A DNA stretch of 64,000 nt, taken from assembly GCA_037833965.1 (NCBI GenBank), contig AP031353.1, positions 6,264,501-6,328,500 on the forward strand, written 5' to 3'. Source of the DNA: Marchantia polymorpha subsp. ruderalis. Its lineage: Eukaryota; Streptophyta; Marchantiopsida; Marchantiales; Marchantiaceae. The notes beneath the pieces were generated by a model that was not told where the DNA came from, searched no databases, and saw only the letters and a program-made list of their open reading frames with translations. Shown here one piece after another: positions 11,265 through 22,400 of the stretch. The translations under genes were made by a program, and so were the position numbers. How positions within the stretch are numbered: the first letter of the stretch is position 1; the number at the start of each line of letters is the position of its first letter.

Positions 11265-14200
11265 CTGGAGTTCTCGAGCTGTTGATTGGGGATTTAGTAT
11301 TTGCTTACATATGGAATACGGAAATTCCTGCCTGAAGATCGTCCTCACTACTCTAGTCACGGGGGTTGTCATATGTCCCCACATAAAATTCGTAACTGAA
11401 AGTCACCTCCTTCTGATTGGACTCTGTCATTAGCATCTAATTAGGCTCCTAGATTTTCTAAAATATTTTCCTGGAAAGTGGCTGCTTGTTGGTTGTATTT
11501 TTCTACTGACAATTATTTACGTTTCTGATCCTTTTGATTCCTGGAGAAGCGGTGAAATCAGGCTTACTCCTCTGGGACGTGCATATTAGTAAAATTCTAA
11601 TCCAGAGGAAAATAAATGCACAAACAAGGAGGATGCGCTGGACCATACCATCATGAAGATATTTAAAAGATGAGGAGCATTGTACTCTGCGTACAGAAAA
11701 TATCACGAAAAGGGATCACACATCCCTAATAAACGCTTTTCCTTGCAGCCTCCAAAATCTCAAAAACAATTTTGACTTTAATAATTAATCAACTTTTAAT
11801 AGTATTACAATCACGCTAGATATTTTTTCAGATATTCGCGTGATACTTCATGAGATTAATTTGAATAAAATGAAGTACGACATGTTCCCCGTTATGACGC
11901 TGTTGGGTAATCACATCCACCCCTTTGGTGTCATGATTTGGACTTGATGGGGTCTTCCTTTCCTTTTTTGCTATTTATTCTATTTCCCAGGCCCCAGTCG
12001 CTGGGTAAGAATGTGCGGTCGTTTCCGTCTATGTAAAGAGACAACCTGATGCCTCAACTTTTTGTTCGCAAAAGGCGGCGTGAGATTTGTGGTCTGCATA
12101 CTTGATTCGTTCGTGGTCAGGTCACTTGCAAGACATGTGTAAAAAACTGGGCCTTCCTTGGTGGATAAACTCCCACGGGCTTAGGAAGTTAGACTTTCAG
12201 TTCCGAGATTCACGAGCACGCCACGCCGTGTAGAGTAGGCTAACCGTGCCTTGTACCACAAGCCTCCTTTCTAACTTCGCTATAGCGCCATCCTAGGCAT
12301 TTACATCCACTGTGAAATTACATCAACCCATTTTATTTTAAATTCTGTTCCTTACATAATAATTCATAATGTAAACATACAATCTGTAGTGCACGTAATT
12401 AATGGAATTTATATTTCCGTTTTATAATTTAAATGCATATATTCTCCTGTACCTTCAATGTGTCCAATTTACTGTTCAACTTATGTTTTTCAAATATTCA
12501 TCATTTTTCAAACTGGAATACTAAATCCTTCGAAAAAAAAAATCTAAAGTATAATTAATTTGGATAAAATCAAGTTTTTAATGTAAATTGAAAATTTATA
12601 TCATGTACTAAATCACTTTTACCTTTTTATAGAAAACTGTACGAAATTTTATACTCTGCATCTTCTCTTTAATTTTTTAGTCCTTGAACAAATTAATTCA
12701 AAAATTCTATGATTTTGAGTAGTACCTAAGAGCAAAATGTAGTTCTTTTCCCAACTGATTGTGCTTGTATAATAATTTTGAATTTGAAACGTGAACATTA
12801 TTTAAAAAGCTTTTTGGAGAGGTACTTTTTGATGCGATAAGAGTAAAACACTGAAGTTATGAGGACATCAATATCGTGACTTTTATGATATTTGATATCA
12901 AAATCAATATTTAAGAAACCTTATAAATTAACTTTACTTTAGAATATGAAAGAAAGAACCTGAAAACGATAGCCCTCAGATTGCATCATGAGCACGGGAC
13001 TTTGTGGTGATGAATATGAGCCTCGGGATAAAAAAAACTCGTTAACAAGATAAGTAATCGTTCGGCAAGCTGCAGTCAACACCAAGCTACCCTTCAAACT
13101 CAAGGCATCGTTGGACTCCATATGCCAGTGTTAGAAGATGAGATTGTGATGACGATTGCAGCCAAGCAGTCTGCCCTTTGTCATAGCAGATGGCATATCC
13201 CTTTGCCAAGTGCCCCAAACCGATTCACAACGACGAGCTGGATTGTAAGGTTGGAGACCAGCCTGCATCTGAACTCCATACCCCAACGATCAAGCAACGC
13301 ACGCCGTAGAAGTCTCCTTGTCGTTCGGAAGCTAGTAAATCCACTACTATGACAGTGATTAATATTAATTGTGAACAGATTTCAGACGTGGAGCGTCAAC
13401 TCGTCGAGCCAGGTACGTGGCTGAGATCAAAAGTGGGATACAAAATCATGTTCCATGCTCGCTAATGCAAAAATGAAATGCAAGAAGAACAATATGTCTT
13501 CAAACCAACCCGAAATACACTGTAACAAGTTGAGGACTGGGTACAGCGCGTACATCTTTCAACGGTCCAATCCAAATTTCTCCTCCATGCCTTAGAAAAG
13601 CCGTCTAGAGCTCTCTGAACGGGCCGATCGTTAGATGATCTTTCGTAACTTACAGAGCAACTCACAAGTCACACAAAACATTCGGATTCGGGTTCTACCC
13701 CGCGAGTCCGCACTTCCATGTAGGTTATTAGTGTGAAGCCCTCGATACTTTAGTTTGTTACTTCGTCTTTTTTATTCCATTGTTATGATAGTGCTCAAAG
13801 TGGACGAGATGTTCATGCAAGGGATTAGCCATCAACTCAACGACCTTTGTGTTAGCGAATGAATGATCATCCAAGTTGATTGTCTATGAGACATATTGTC
13901 ACATTTCTCATGTCCAAACAATGTTGAACTAAAATCCAAAGAAAAAACTGGTCATGAAGATATACCCTTCTTTTGTTATTCTCCTAAACTATCATAGGAA
14001 AAACAATATGTACTATATATTACAGTATATGTTTCATCTTCTTGTAACATGTAAGTTGACTTCTTGAAACTAAAATTTAGTGCTTGAAATCCATTTTTTA
14101 CAAATTCCTTTTTTATAGTAGTGACAACTACTCTTAGTTAGCAGCCAAGGAGAATTATAAATGACTAGAATGAAATGTATCCAACATATGTTTTATACGT

Positions 14201-16299
14201 TAAATTATTTATGAATCTAATAATATTTTTTTGATTTGAAATATATATATTCATCTTAACATTCTCATTTTACATTGTTTGAACATAGTTTGATGAATAT
14301 GTGAATTTAATATGAATTTTTGATTAAATTCTATTAAAGAGTGAGAAATTGGAGCAAAATCAATTTTAAGAAAAAAATAAATTATTTATGAAATATATGA
14401 AAAATATTTTGAAGGAAGTAATGAATAATCATCATTTTCTTAAATTAATTTTATTCAATATTTTATTGAATTTATTGCAATTATTTGGATTTAATTATTA
14501 AATATATAAAAAATTCGGAAATTTAGTGACAAAACTAAAAATTGATATAAATCTTCATGTATTTAATTTAAATATTATAATGAAGATAAATTTTAAATGT
14601 TGGATTCAATTTTATTCTAAATTTCTCAACTTGTGGATAACTTTCATCTTCTGATTTGTTGTTAGATTTTAATCTGTATGATATCTAAAAAAATTGTATT
14701 AAGTTTGAAACGATTAAATTTATCATGTTTATATCTGATATATTTGAATAAAATATATTTTTTCATCTATTTGAATCTCATTATAATATTCATACTTCAC
14801 ATCAAAAAATTTTAAATAAATTATATTTAGGTGAACTTTATTTTTATATTGATTTGACAAAAATGAAATTTTTTTATTGTTTAAGTATTTTTTTAGCAAA
14901 ATTTCAAAGAAAATTAAGAAGATCCTTTTCAAAATAATTATTAGTTTTTTAAGAATATTACAATGGAGTTATGAGAGGTCAAAGAATTTTAAAAATAACA
15001 TACATATGAATACAATATTGCTTACTATAAAATGATATGAAATATAATCTTGCATAAAATAACAATATTTTTTATGTATATCATTCATCCAAAAAAAAAA
15101 GTCAAATCCAATAACACGTATAGTCATCACATCACAAGATTGCACATGCACAACCAAATGTCAAACATACATTGTTCAACCATTACAAGCTACATATTAT
15201 GAAACATTTTAGGTTTATTGATGACACTTTTAAGTATTAAAATACTAGAAATATCATCAATAATTTTGTTTGAGTTTATTTTATATAGTGACAATATAAT
15301 CACCACTAATGATTGTAAAAAAAAAATTTAAGTTAAATAAATTTGATCGCTTAGCTTGTAACAATTTTTCCTTAAATTGATTTCATGAAAATTATAATAT
15401 CTAAAATTTATATAATTAATATGTGATCAATTTTACAAAATAAAAATTTATGAATATCTTTAGATTCAAATTAATCATAATTAATTTGAATTTAAAAAAA
15501 TACATACATATAATTAAATTGTTATTATATTGTATTAGTGTTTTTTATGCAAAACTTGCAAAGTAATTTATTATCTTCTTAAATTATTCAATAAATAATT
15601 TTCATCAATGCATGAGTTAAATTGAGTTTATTGCAGAACTCATAGTTTGTGGCAAACGCAAAGTTTGCCAACATTAATTAATTTTGGCAACTTTCTTTGG
15701 AAAATTTTGGCAAAATTGGCATTGTGTGTATTTTATTGTTAAAAAGTGAATTTCCATGATTGTCACCATAGTCTGCAGCGTTTGGACTTTTGAAAAGGTC
15801 CTTTAAGAGCTCAAATTGCTTCGTCTGCATGATACCAGCCAGCACCAGGTTGGTCAGGCTTGTACGAGTGTCGTTGTTTTCTCACTTGACCATCAAAAAA
15901 TTTCAACAGCTTTCAACAGCCGATGTGTTGAAAAATGCCGTTGCCAATCCATCACAAAACTAACGTAGATCACTAAATCAATCCTTGACAATGTCTCACG
16001 CATACTTAAAAAATGTATTTTTGTCATGCTGATCGAATATCTTTGGGCATGTGGCTCGTGATTTTATACCACACGCAAATGTTGATGTTCTTTTTTCACG
16101 TCATTGATGCGTTGTTGAAACCAATGTTTTGAGATATGAGTGCGATATGGATCCGACACATCTTGGATGAATGCAGCTGGACAAATTTTGACGAAATCCG
16201 TGATGTCGTGCGAATACATATCGCCATACACTCTACATCGCTGACATGCTACTCACATACACATACGCACACACATACACACATATAAGGCGCGAGACA
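11265..16299. other. Long AT-rich gene-poor stretch
   Basis: I see no gene, RNA or complete mobile element. 11.3-12.3 kb and 12.9-13.7 kb are less AT-rich and hold short open frames without recognisable content (for example 13122-13352 +). 13.9-15.6 kb is extremely AT-rich and contains an A/T-only word landscape. Next to element B (16255-16290) there is a short CA-rich microsatellite. Confidence 0.45.
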
Positions 16300-16490
16300 G
16301 TACACACTCAAATGTCACAACTCGCCCCCCTAGCTGGCGGTCAGGTCCCTCTGACTCCCAGGTAGCCCCATCTACAACTACATGCTATACACCTTCGTGG
16401 GTGCGCGAATCAGTAGACCGGGTGCTATGTCGCCCCATCGTTAGTCGCCTATCTGCAATTCATAACATGTGAAGATCAAGTCATCTACCC

Positions 16491-16838
16491 CTATGAAGTA
16501 CATCGAGGACAAACCCATCGTCCAGCCGGAATAACATCGATAGGCGGAGTTAGGCGCGACATGTGCCATCCCCTAGAGCACCTATCACACACCAACATAC
16601 GGGCCGCCTGACCAGCCGACCCACACAGCATGCACCTCAAGCTAGCACGTACTATCGCTAAGCTTGGGTCCATAGTGCCATCTACGTTTGGGAGGTGGCA
16701 TGGCGCACAATTGCGCACATGATCCTTCCAAACAACGCCGTCACGACCCTCCAACAGGAGAACTCCAGAAGGTAACACCTCCCGCACCCGCAAGATGGTG
16801 CGTCTCGCCGTCAGATCCAATGTCGTCGGTGCAGTCTG
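16491..16838 (-). pseudogene. Element B: PHD-like zinc finger at the polyprotein C-terminus
   Basis: This follows the integrase in the same frame after a TAG at 16839-16841. In the 109-residue open segment ending at 16491 the finger ligands are C63, C66, C78, C81, H86, C104 and C107, with a PHD-typical context (MLVCDRCSRGWHM, then LTPP, then RWVCPRC). The Cys expected three residues after the His is Arg89, so the eighth ligand of a C4HC3 PHD is missing in this copy. PHD fingers generally bind histone H3 tails; on an integrase it would be analogous to the chromodomain of chromoviruses, as an insertion-site reader. That role is inference. Upstream of it is a conserved-looking CAPCHLP stretch of the integrase tail. 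Confidence 0.7.
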
Positions 16839-17246
16839 CTATAGATAGACGTAGTCTCCCACATGGAATCTACGAATTGATGGTCGATAACCTCCTCCCC
16901 GAATGGTTGCATACCGCAACGTATCTCTATGTTGAGCAATCGCAAGAATCTCAAACGCTGCAGGCATAACTCTTCGAAAGAGCTCTGCACGTTGAGAACA
17001 TACTCTCACCCACATATTCGGGTCATCAAGGTTCACCACCTCGCTAGACTCACGACGAATCGATGTTGGCAAGTCTGGATCTCGGCCGTACAATAGAAAA
17101 TATGGTGAGAAGGAAGCCAAGGATGCTTACCGACTGAACTGATATCCCATGGCCAACCACGGTAACTGGATATCCCAGTCCCCAAGATGACCTTTCTGTA
17201 GGCCATACTTGCGCAACGCCCTCTTCACCGTCTGTACAACACGTTC
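16839..17246 (-). pseudogene. Element B: C-terminal part of integrase, cut off by element A
   Basis: It begins at the TSD next to element A and runs in one frame through a TAA (17127-17129) to a TAG (16839-16841). The segment SPYFLLYGRDPDLP is the usual integrase catalytic-domain end (the 'PF/YxLxYGRxP' block), and HVGDYVYL belongs to the GPY/F-like tail. Both stops differ from Gln codons by one C-to-T change. It continues the integrase of 25099-25669. Confidence 0.8.
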
Positions 17247-18100
17247 TGTAAGACCGGGTGTTGCACATATGTACTAAGTCTTAGAAGTGGTCAAGGGAAT
17301 AAGGATGATTAGCCAAGGCATAGCTAAGACTAGCTAGTTATGACTAAACTAGTTAGTTATAACTAAGTTTATCTAGTCATGACTAAGTTTAGCTACAATG
17401 TCTATAGTTGGCGGAATAATTAGCGGAGTTCTAGAAGAATGGAGTGAGCACTTCTATTTTGTCCTTTACAAGGAGTGAGCACTTCTATTTTGTCTTATAC
17501 AAAAGTTCTAGATTCCAAGGGATTAGATATTTGACTAGAAGCTTGGATTTGATTGGTTTGACTAAATGTATGAAAGATGATTGGCTAGACTAAGTCTAAT
17601 GTTGACTTAGTGGCTAGGAAGCTTGTAGAAGTTTAAAAGCTTCAAATGGCATGTCGCCACCTCAACCTTGGATTCCAGAAGCTTCTAGAAGGTTTAGGTA
17701 GGCCAATGGCATGTTGCCACGTAGAGAAGGTTAGTCAAACTTACCTAGGTAAAAGTAAGTTAGGAGAAATTACCACATGTTACTATGGTAACTTCTCAAG
17801 TAGTATAAATAGAGAGGTAGAGTAGCACCTCTCAAGCAAGTTTGGAGAGTCATGTGTGAGGACTTGTTTCAGTAATGAAGGAGTGAAGTTTTTGAGTATC
17901 TTGGAGTATCGACGTGTGTTTGCATTTATGTGAAGAGGGTGATGTGAGGAGAGTTGTGTGTGAGTTGGAGTGATACATGAGAGTTTGTGAAGGTGTTTGG
18001 GACATGAGTGAGAGTATGAATCTTAGTCTTCTAGAACCATGATGCGCTACCACAAAGCCATCAGAGGTAAACCTGAGTGAGAGTCAGCCCGGAGGTTGCA
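17247..18100 (+). repeat. Element A 5' LTR
   Basis: 854 bp, TG...CA ends. U3 holds many TGACTAA/TAGTTA words (17320-17395), a 31-bp-period direct repeat of GGAGTGAGCACTTCTATTTT (17441 and 17472), and a TATAAATAG box at 17804-17812, so transcription should start about 30 bp later. Confidence 0.97.
17804..17812 (+). promoter_or_regulatory. TATA box of element A 5' LTR
   Basis: TATAAATAG in a normal LTR position, about 290 bp before the LTR end. The identical box occurs in the 3' LTR near 24798. Confidence 0.7.
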
Positions 18101-18104
18101 TTTT

Positions 18105-18122
18105 TGGTTCCGTTGCCGGGAC
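18105..18122 (+). other. Element A primer-binding site, tRNA-Asp-like
   Basis: Four bases after the 5' LTR lies TGGTTCCGTTGCCGGGA. It resembles the TGGCGCCGTTGCCGGGGA site (complement of plant tRNA-Asp 3' end) used by Athila-type elements, with changes at positions 4-5 and one G fewer. The RT sequence is also of Athila/Tat style, so the two observations agree. Confidence 0.6.
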
Positions 18123-18777
18123 CTCAATCTAGAAGGCGGAATGTTTAGGATTCGATTTCTAGCTCGAGAGAAAGTATCCATGAGGGATCACTTGGTGTTA
18201 ACATTGGGGAATGAAAGAGCGGAGAGTGTGCTTGAGAGCGAAATTCCATTTGTTTATCCCATAGTCTCATATGATAGCCTAGAAGTGATTTTGTATGTTT
18301 TGTTCACGTAAACATGTCTTTTTGAGAGAAAAGTGATCTTAGACACCGAAAAGTATTTTTGAAGGTATTCTTCAAAGTTTTTATTGATTTTAGAGTGAAA
18401 GATAGAGAAAATTTACGTTTTTGTTTCAGGTCCAGATCATGTGTTAACAGAAAGATATGAGAGTTAGAAGTTGAGTGGGTTTTCACGGGTATCAAAAGTC
18501 TGCTCTCTGGAAAGTTTGTACAGAGTTGATTACTTTTTCTGTATTTCAATTTAGGCTTTGAAACTTCGTACGAGTGTGTATTGGAAGATAAGCTACGTTT
18601 GAGTCAAAATTTCACTGAGAGATCACGTCTAGAGACGAAGTTATGTTGATTTGAAGTTGAGGGGGTACAAAAGCAAGATAACAAAGCAAAAGTTTTTGAT
18701 TTCTTTATTCACAGTTTTCGTCAAGTAGATAGCGTTTCTGGGAGAGGTCTTTTGAGTGGTTTCTACCTTATGGGAAA
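18123..18777 (+). other. Element A leader with a short coding-like module
   Basis: An open frame runs to a TAA at 18309-18311 and includes LGNERAESVLESEIPFVYPI. A recognisably similar peptide is encoded at about 19256-19385, after the 147-residue leader ORF. The rest of the leader shows nothing recognisable. Confidence 0.4.
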
Positions 18778-19221
18778 ATGAGTGAACAAGAAGGTTGGAA
18801 GGTTAGGTTATCCAAAGTACCTCAAGGCTTGGATGTTATAGTGTCTTTAGACTCCAATACAAGAGAATTCAAGGTGGAGTTTGAAGAAAGAGTAGTGAGT
18901 CAATCTCCAAGAGTCAAACGTGAAACTTGTTTTTATTGTGGAGAGGAGGGCCATAAGGTTGTCAATTGTTCCCTGCGGAACAAAGATAGAAGATTGAGGA
19001 GCAAGAGGAACTTGGGAGATTTGAAACTTCACTTGGGACCATCATCGCCACATGAATCCCAAAGCGCCACCTTCTGTGACAATTGCGGAGTGATTGGGCT
19101 ACCAGCGGGACACGAATGCAGCGGAGTGAAGGCACTTCTGGAATCACTTGTGGAAGGGTTTGACGGCAAGCTAAGTGCTGAAACAGAGAAAGTGACCTCA
19201 GCGGGTTCAAGCTCCAACTGA
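18778..19221 (+). CDS. Element A leader ORF with zinc knuckle, 147 residues
   Basis: ATG at 18778, TGA at 19219-19221. It lies upstream of gag-pol in a different frame and is not part of the standard gag. A CCHC knuckle (CFYCGEEGHKVVNC, residues 47-60, spacing CX2CX4HX4C) suggests nucleic-acid binding. A second Cys/His cluster follows (CDNCGVIGLPAGHEC, about 99-113). The N-terminal third contains a short repeated RVV/KVE-rich stretch without a family I recognise. It could be a separate accessory protein or a gag-like relic. The frame is intact in an element that looks recent, which favours function. Confidence 0.55.
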   Translation: MSEQEGWKVRLSKVPQGLDVIVSLDSNTREFKVEFEERVVSQSPRVKRETCFYCGEEGHKVVNCSLRNKDRRLRSKRNLGDLKLHLGPSSPHESQSATFCDNCGVIGLPAGHECSGVKALLESLVEGFDGKLSAETEKVTSAGSSSN

Positions 19222-19413
19222 AGATGGAGATCATCATTCGAATGATGGAGAAGATGATGATGAGGGTAAGACTCATCGTATGCCTAGGAGAGGAGAGAGC
19301 TTTGGCTATCTTGGAACAACCAATTCCTTTTGTGTTTCCTTTGATGAATTACTCAAGGATGGAGTTAGTGTTGTTTATATTGTATTAGGAAGCCCCATAT
19401 AAATTTCCAATAG

Positions 19414-19440
19414 AAAAAAAAAAAAAAAAAAAAAAAAAAA
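19414..19440 (+). repeat. 27-nt poly(A) tract just before gag-pol
   Basis: An uninterrupted run of 27 A residues ends 10 bases before the gag-pol ATG at 19451. The gag-pol frame has a TAG directly after the tract (19441-19443 region), so the ATG is fixed as the start. Homopolymer length may be affected by assembly error. Confidence 0.9.
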
Positions 19441-19450
19441 TTAGTTGGAA

Positions 19451-22400
19451 ATGGGGAAGCTTCCGGTATTTTATGGGAGGGAGAATGAGGATGTAGAAGC
19501 TTTTGTTAGGGACTTCAAGAGGGCTTGCATAGGAAACAATGAGAGGAAGAAAGACGAGTGGGCTATGCTTTTGCCGGATTTCTTGGAGGATTCTGCTCTC
19601 AAGTGGTACAAGGAGTACAAGAGGGAGCATTCGGAGGACGACACGTGGGAGACATTAACGGAGAACCTGATCGAAAACTTTCTTCCCAGTGAAAGTTATG
19701 AAAAGTTGATGTGTGAGGTCACCTTCTTGAAACAAGGAGAGAACGAGAAGGTGAGGACCTATGTGGAGAGAACCGAGAAGTTGGAATCTAGATTCCACGT
19801 GGTGTTGAGGAAGGGCGGAGACGAAGTGGATGCTACAATGGTGGGGATAAGGGCGATGCTCATGAAGAACTTCGTTGGAGGTTTGAGACCAGAGATTCGA
19901 AGTAAGGTGAGATACGAGAAGCCCTCTTCTAAGGCTGAAGCCATTCGAATTGCTATTAGAATGGAGGAGAGCTTAGAAGATGATGATTCTAGCTTGGTGG
20001 CTAGAGAAGTAGCTCCACCGGTTGTAGGAAGGTCTATTGTTTCAAACACTTCTACTTCATCCACGATAGCGAATCCTAGTGTGGATTTTCAAAATGAGTT
20101 GAAATCTATCACGGAGACTCTAGCAGATCTCAAGATCAATGTAGTACAGTTGTGGGAGAAGAGGAATCAGAACGTAGTAGGAGGCTCTAGGGGGTATGGA
20201 AATTATCCTCCAAGAGGAAATCCACCTTCAGGAAACTTTGCGGTTTCTTGCTTTTCTTGTGGAGGTCCTCATTTTCAGAGGAATTGTCCTAACCCTCGAC
20301 AACATGATGGAGTTCGGCACAACAACAATGCACCGGCCACGCAACAAGCCAAGGATAAGGGAGTAGCATCCATTGATGTATTCCCTCATCAATGCACTTT
20401 TGAGAAAGGGGAGAGCTCAAAATCGAAAGTGGATATCCTTGCTCATGAGAAGAAGCGGGCCCGATTTGCGGACGAGTCGATTTTCATGGAGGACACGCCA
20501 AGTCGAAGTACACGGTCAAGTGGAGTGAGTCAACCAAGAGTACCAAGGAAGAAGTTGGGCATGGATGACTTTTCCATTTCATCTTCTCAAGCTAAGTATG
20601 ACGTGGTGGAGGATGTAGGAAATCAGAAGGCCAATATAACAGTTGGTCAGCTGATTGCCTTGAATCCAGCCATTCGGAAGGAGTTAAGAGGAGGTCTTAT
20701 CTCCACAAGGACCAAGAAGCGGAAATCTAAGGGGAAGGCTCACATGACCAATGTGGGAGTTGGGGTGGTGGATGCGGCTGCTTCGGAGGTATGTACACAT
20801 GCTTCAAAGATCGAAGTGAGGATCAATGGACATGATGTATCAGATGTGTTGGTTGATGGTGGATCGGCTGTGAATGCCATGTCTGAGAGGTTGATGCAGA
20901 AGTTGGGTATGCAACCTTCTAGACCTTCTAGCATAATTGTTGGTATGGCCAACAAACAGAAGGTAAGACCACTGGGGGTGGTAGACAAAGTTGTGGTTAG
21001 TGTGAGGGGAGTGCAAACTTTGCTTTCCTTCCAAATTCTCAAGGAAGCTAGCTACGACTTGCTGTTGGGACGTCCTTGGTTGAGGGCGGTAAGGACTACG
21101 GACCGATGGCACAAGGGCTATTTGAGGATAGGCCCAAAGAACCATCGAGTTAAGGTTCCTTTGACGAGAGGAGGGGAATCCACCACTGACTCAGATAGAC
21201 CAACTGACGAGTATTGGGAATCTGAGAGTGAAGAGAGTGGTAGCTTTTCAGAAGTTGACACAGACATCTCAACTTCTGATCAAGAAACATCATCGGAGTA
21301 CTCTTCTGATGATAATGTTCAAGTACAAGTCATTGCTGCCATGGAGTTGTTGCCTAGGCCTGGAGTGAAGAAAGATCCTGACAAAGTGGAGATGAGCGAA
21401 GAGGAGGTGTGTCGACGACTGTCCACTCTCAGGTTTGGTCCCAAGGTTACCAAGGAGGAAAAGGCAAAGTTTCTGGATATATTTCGCAAATATATTCATG
21501 TTTTTGCCTTTAGTTACAAGGATCTTAAGCATGTGACGTTGGAGACTCATCGCATCGAGTTGGAGGAGAAAGCTCGTCCTATTCGGCAAAAGCAACGCCG
21601 AATAAATCCACCTACGGCTCTTGTGGTGAAGGAGGAGATCGACAAGCTCAAGGAGGCTGGCTTCATCTACGAGGTAGAAAATTCTGAATGGGTGTCTCCA
21701 ATTGTGATAGTGAAGAAGAAGAATGGTAAGCTACGAGTGTGCGTAGATTACAAAAAGTTGAATGCTGTCACAAAGAAAGACTACTATCCCTTGCCTTTCA
21801 TAGATGAGATTCTAGAGGAGGTTGCTGGCCATGAGTGGTATAGTTTTGGAGATGGTTATAGTGGCTATAACCAAATCCAAATTGCCTTAGAAGACCAACT
21901 CAAAACAACTTTTACTACTCCATGGGGAACCTTCGCTTTTAGAGTGATGCCGTTTGGTCTATGTAATGCTCCTGCCACTTTTCAAAGGTTCATGAATAGA
22001 GTGTTTGAACCTTTCATTGGAAAGTTTGTAAGGGATTTCATAGATGATTTTTGTGTTTACGGGAGGAAAGCGGATCATTTTGATCATTTGATCAAAATAC
22101 TTCAACGGCTGGAGGAAGCTAAGGCTTCACTCAATCCAGAAAAATGCATTTTTGGATGTGAGGAAGGCCTATTGTTGGGGCATATCATCTCCAAGAATGG
22201 TATAGCGGTGGACCCAGAGAAGGTGACACGGATCATGGAGTTACCTTTTCCGGCGACTTTAACCAAGTTGAGGCAATTCCTTGGTATGGTGGGGTACTAT
22301 CGACGGTTCATCTTGTCCTTCTCCAACAAAGCTCATGCCTTGACAAATTACATGAAGAAGGGAGTGGAGTACGAACTCATTTTCAAGGATGAAGCTGCAA

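Noticed and set aside
11265..16299. tRNA or other structured RNA genes
   Set aside because: No cloverleaf or A/B-box pair was convincing by eye here or elsewhere in the window.
17247..18100. Two independent repeats at 17.2 and 24.2 kb
   Set aside because: They are the two LTRs of one element, shown by the TSD, primer site and polypurine tract.
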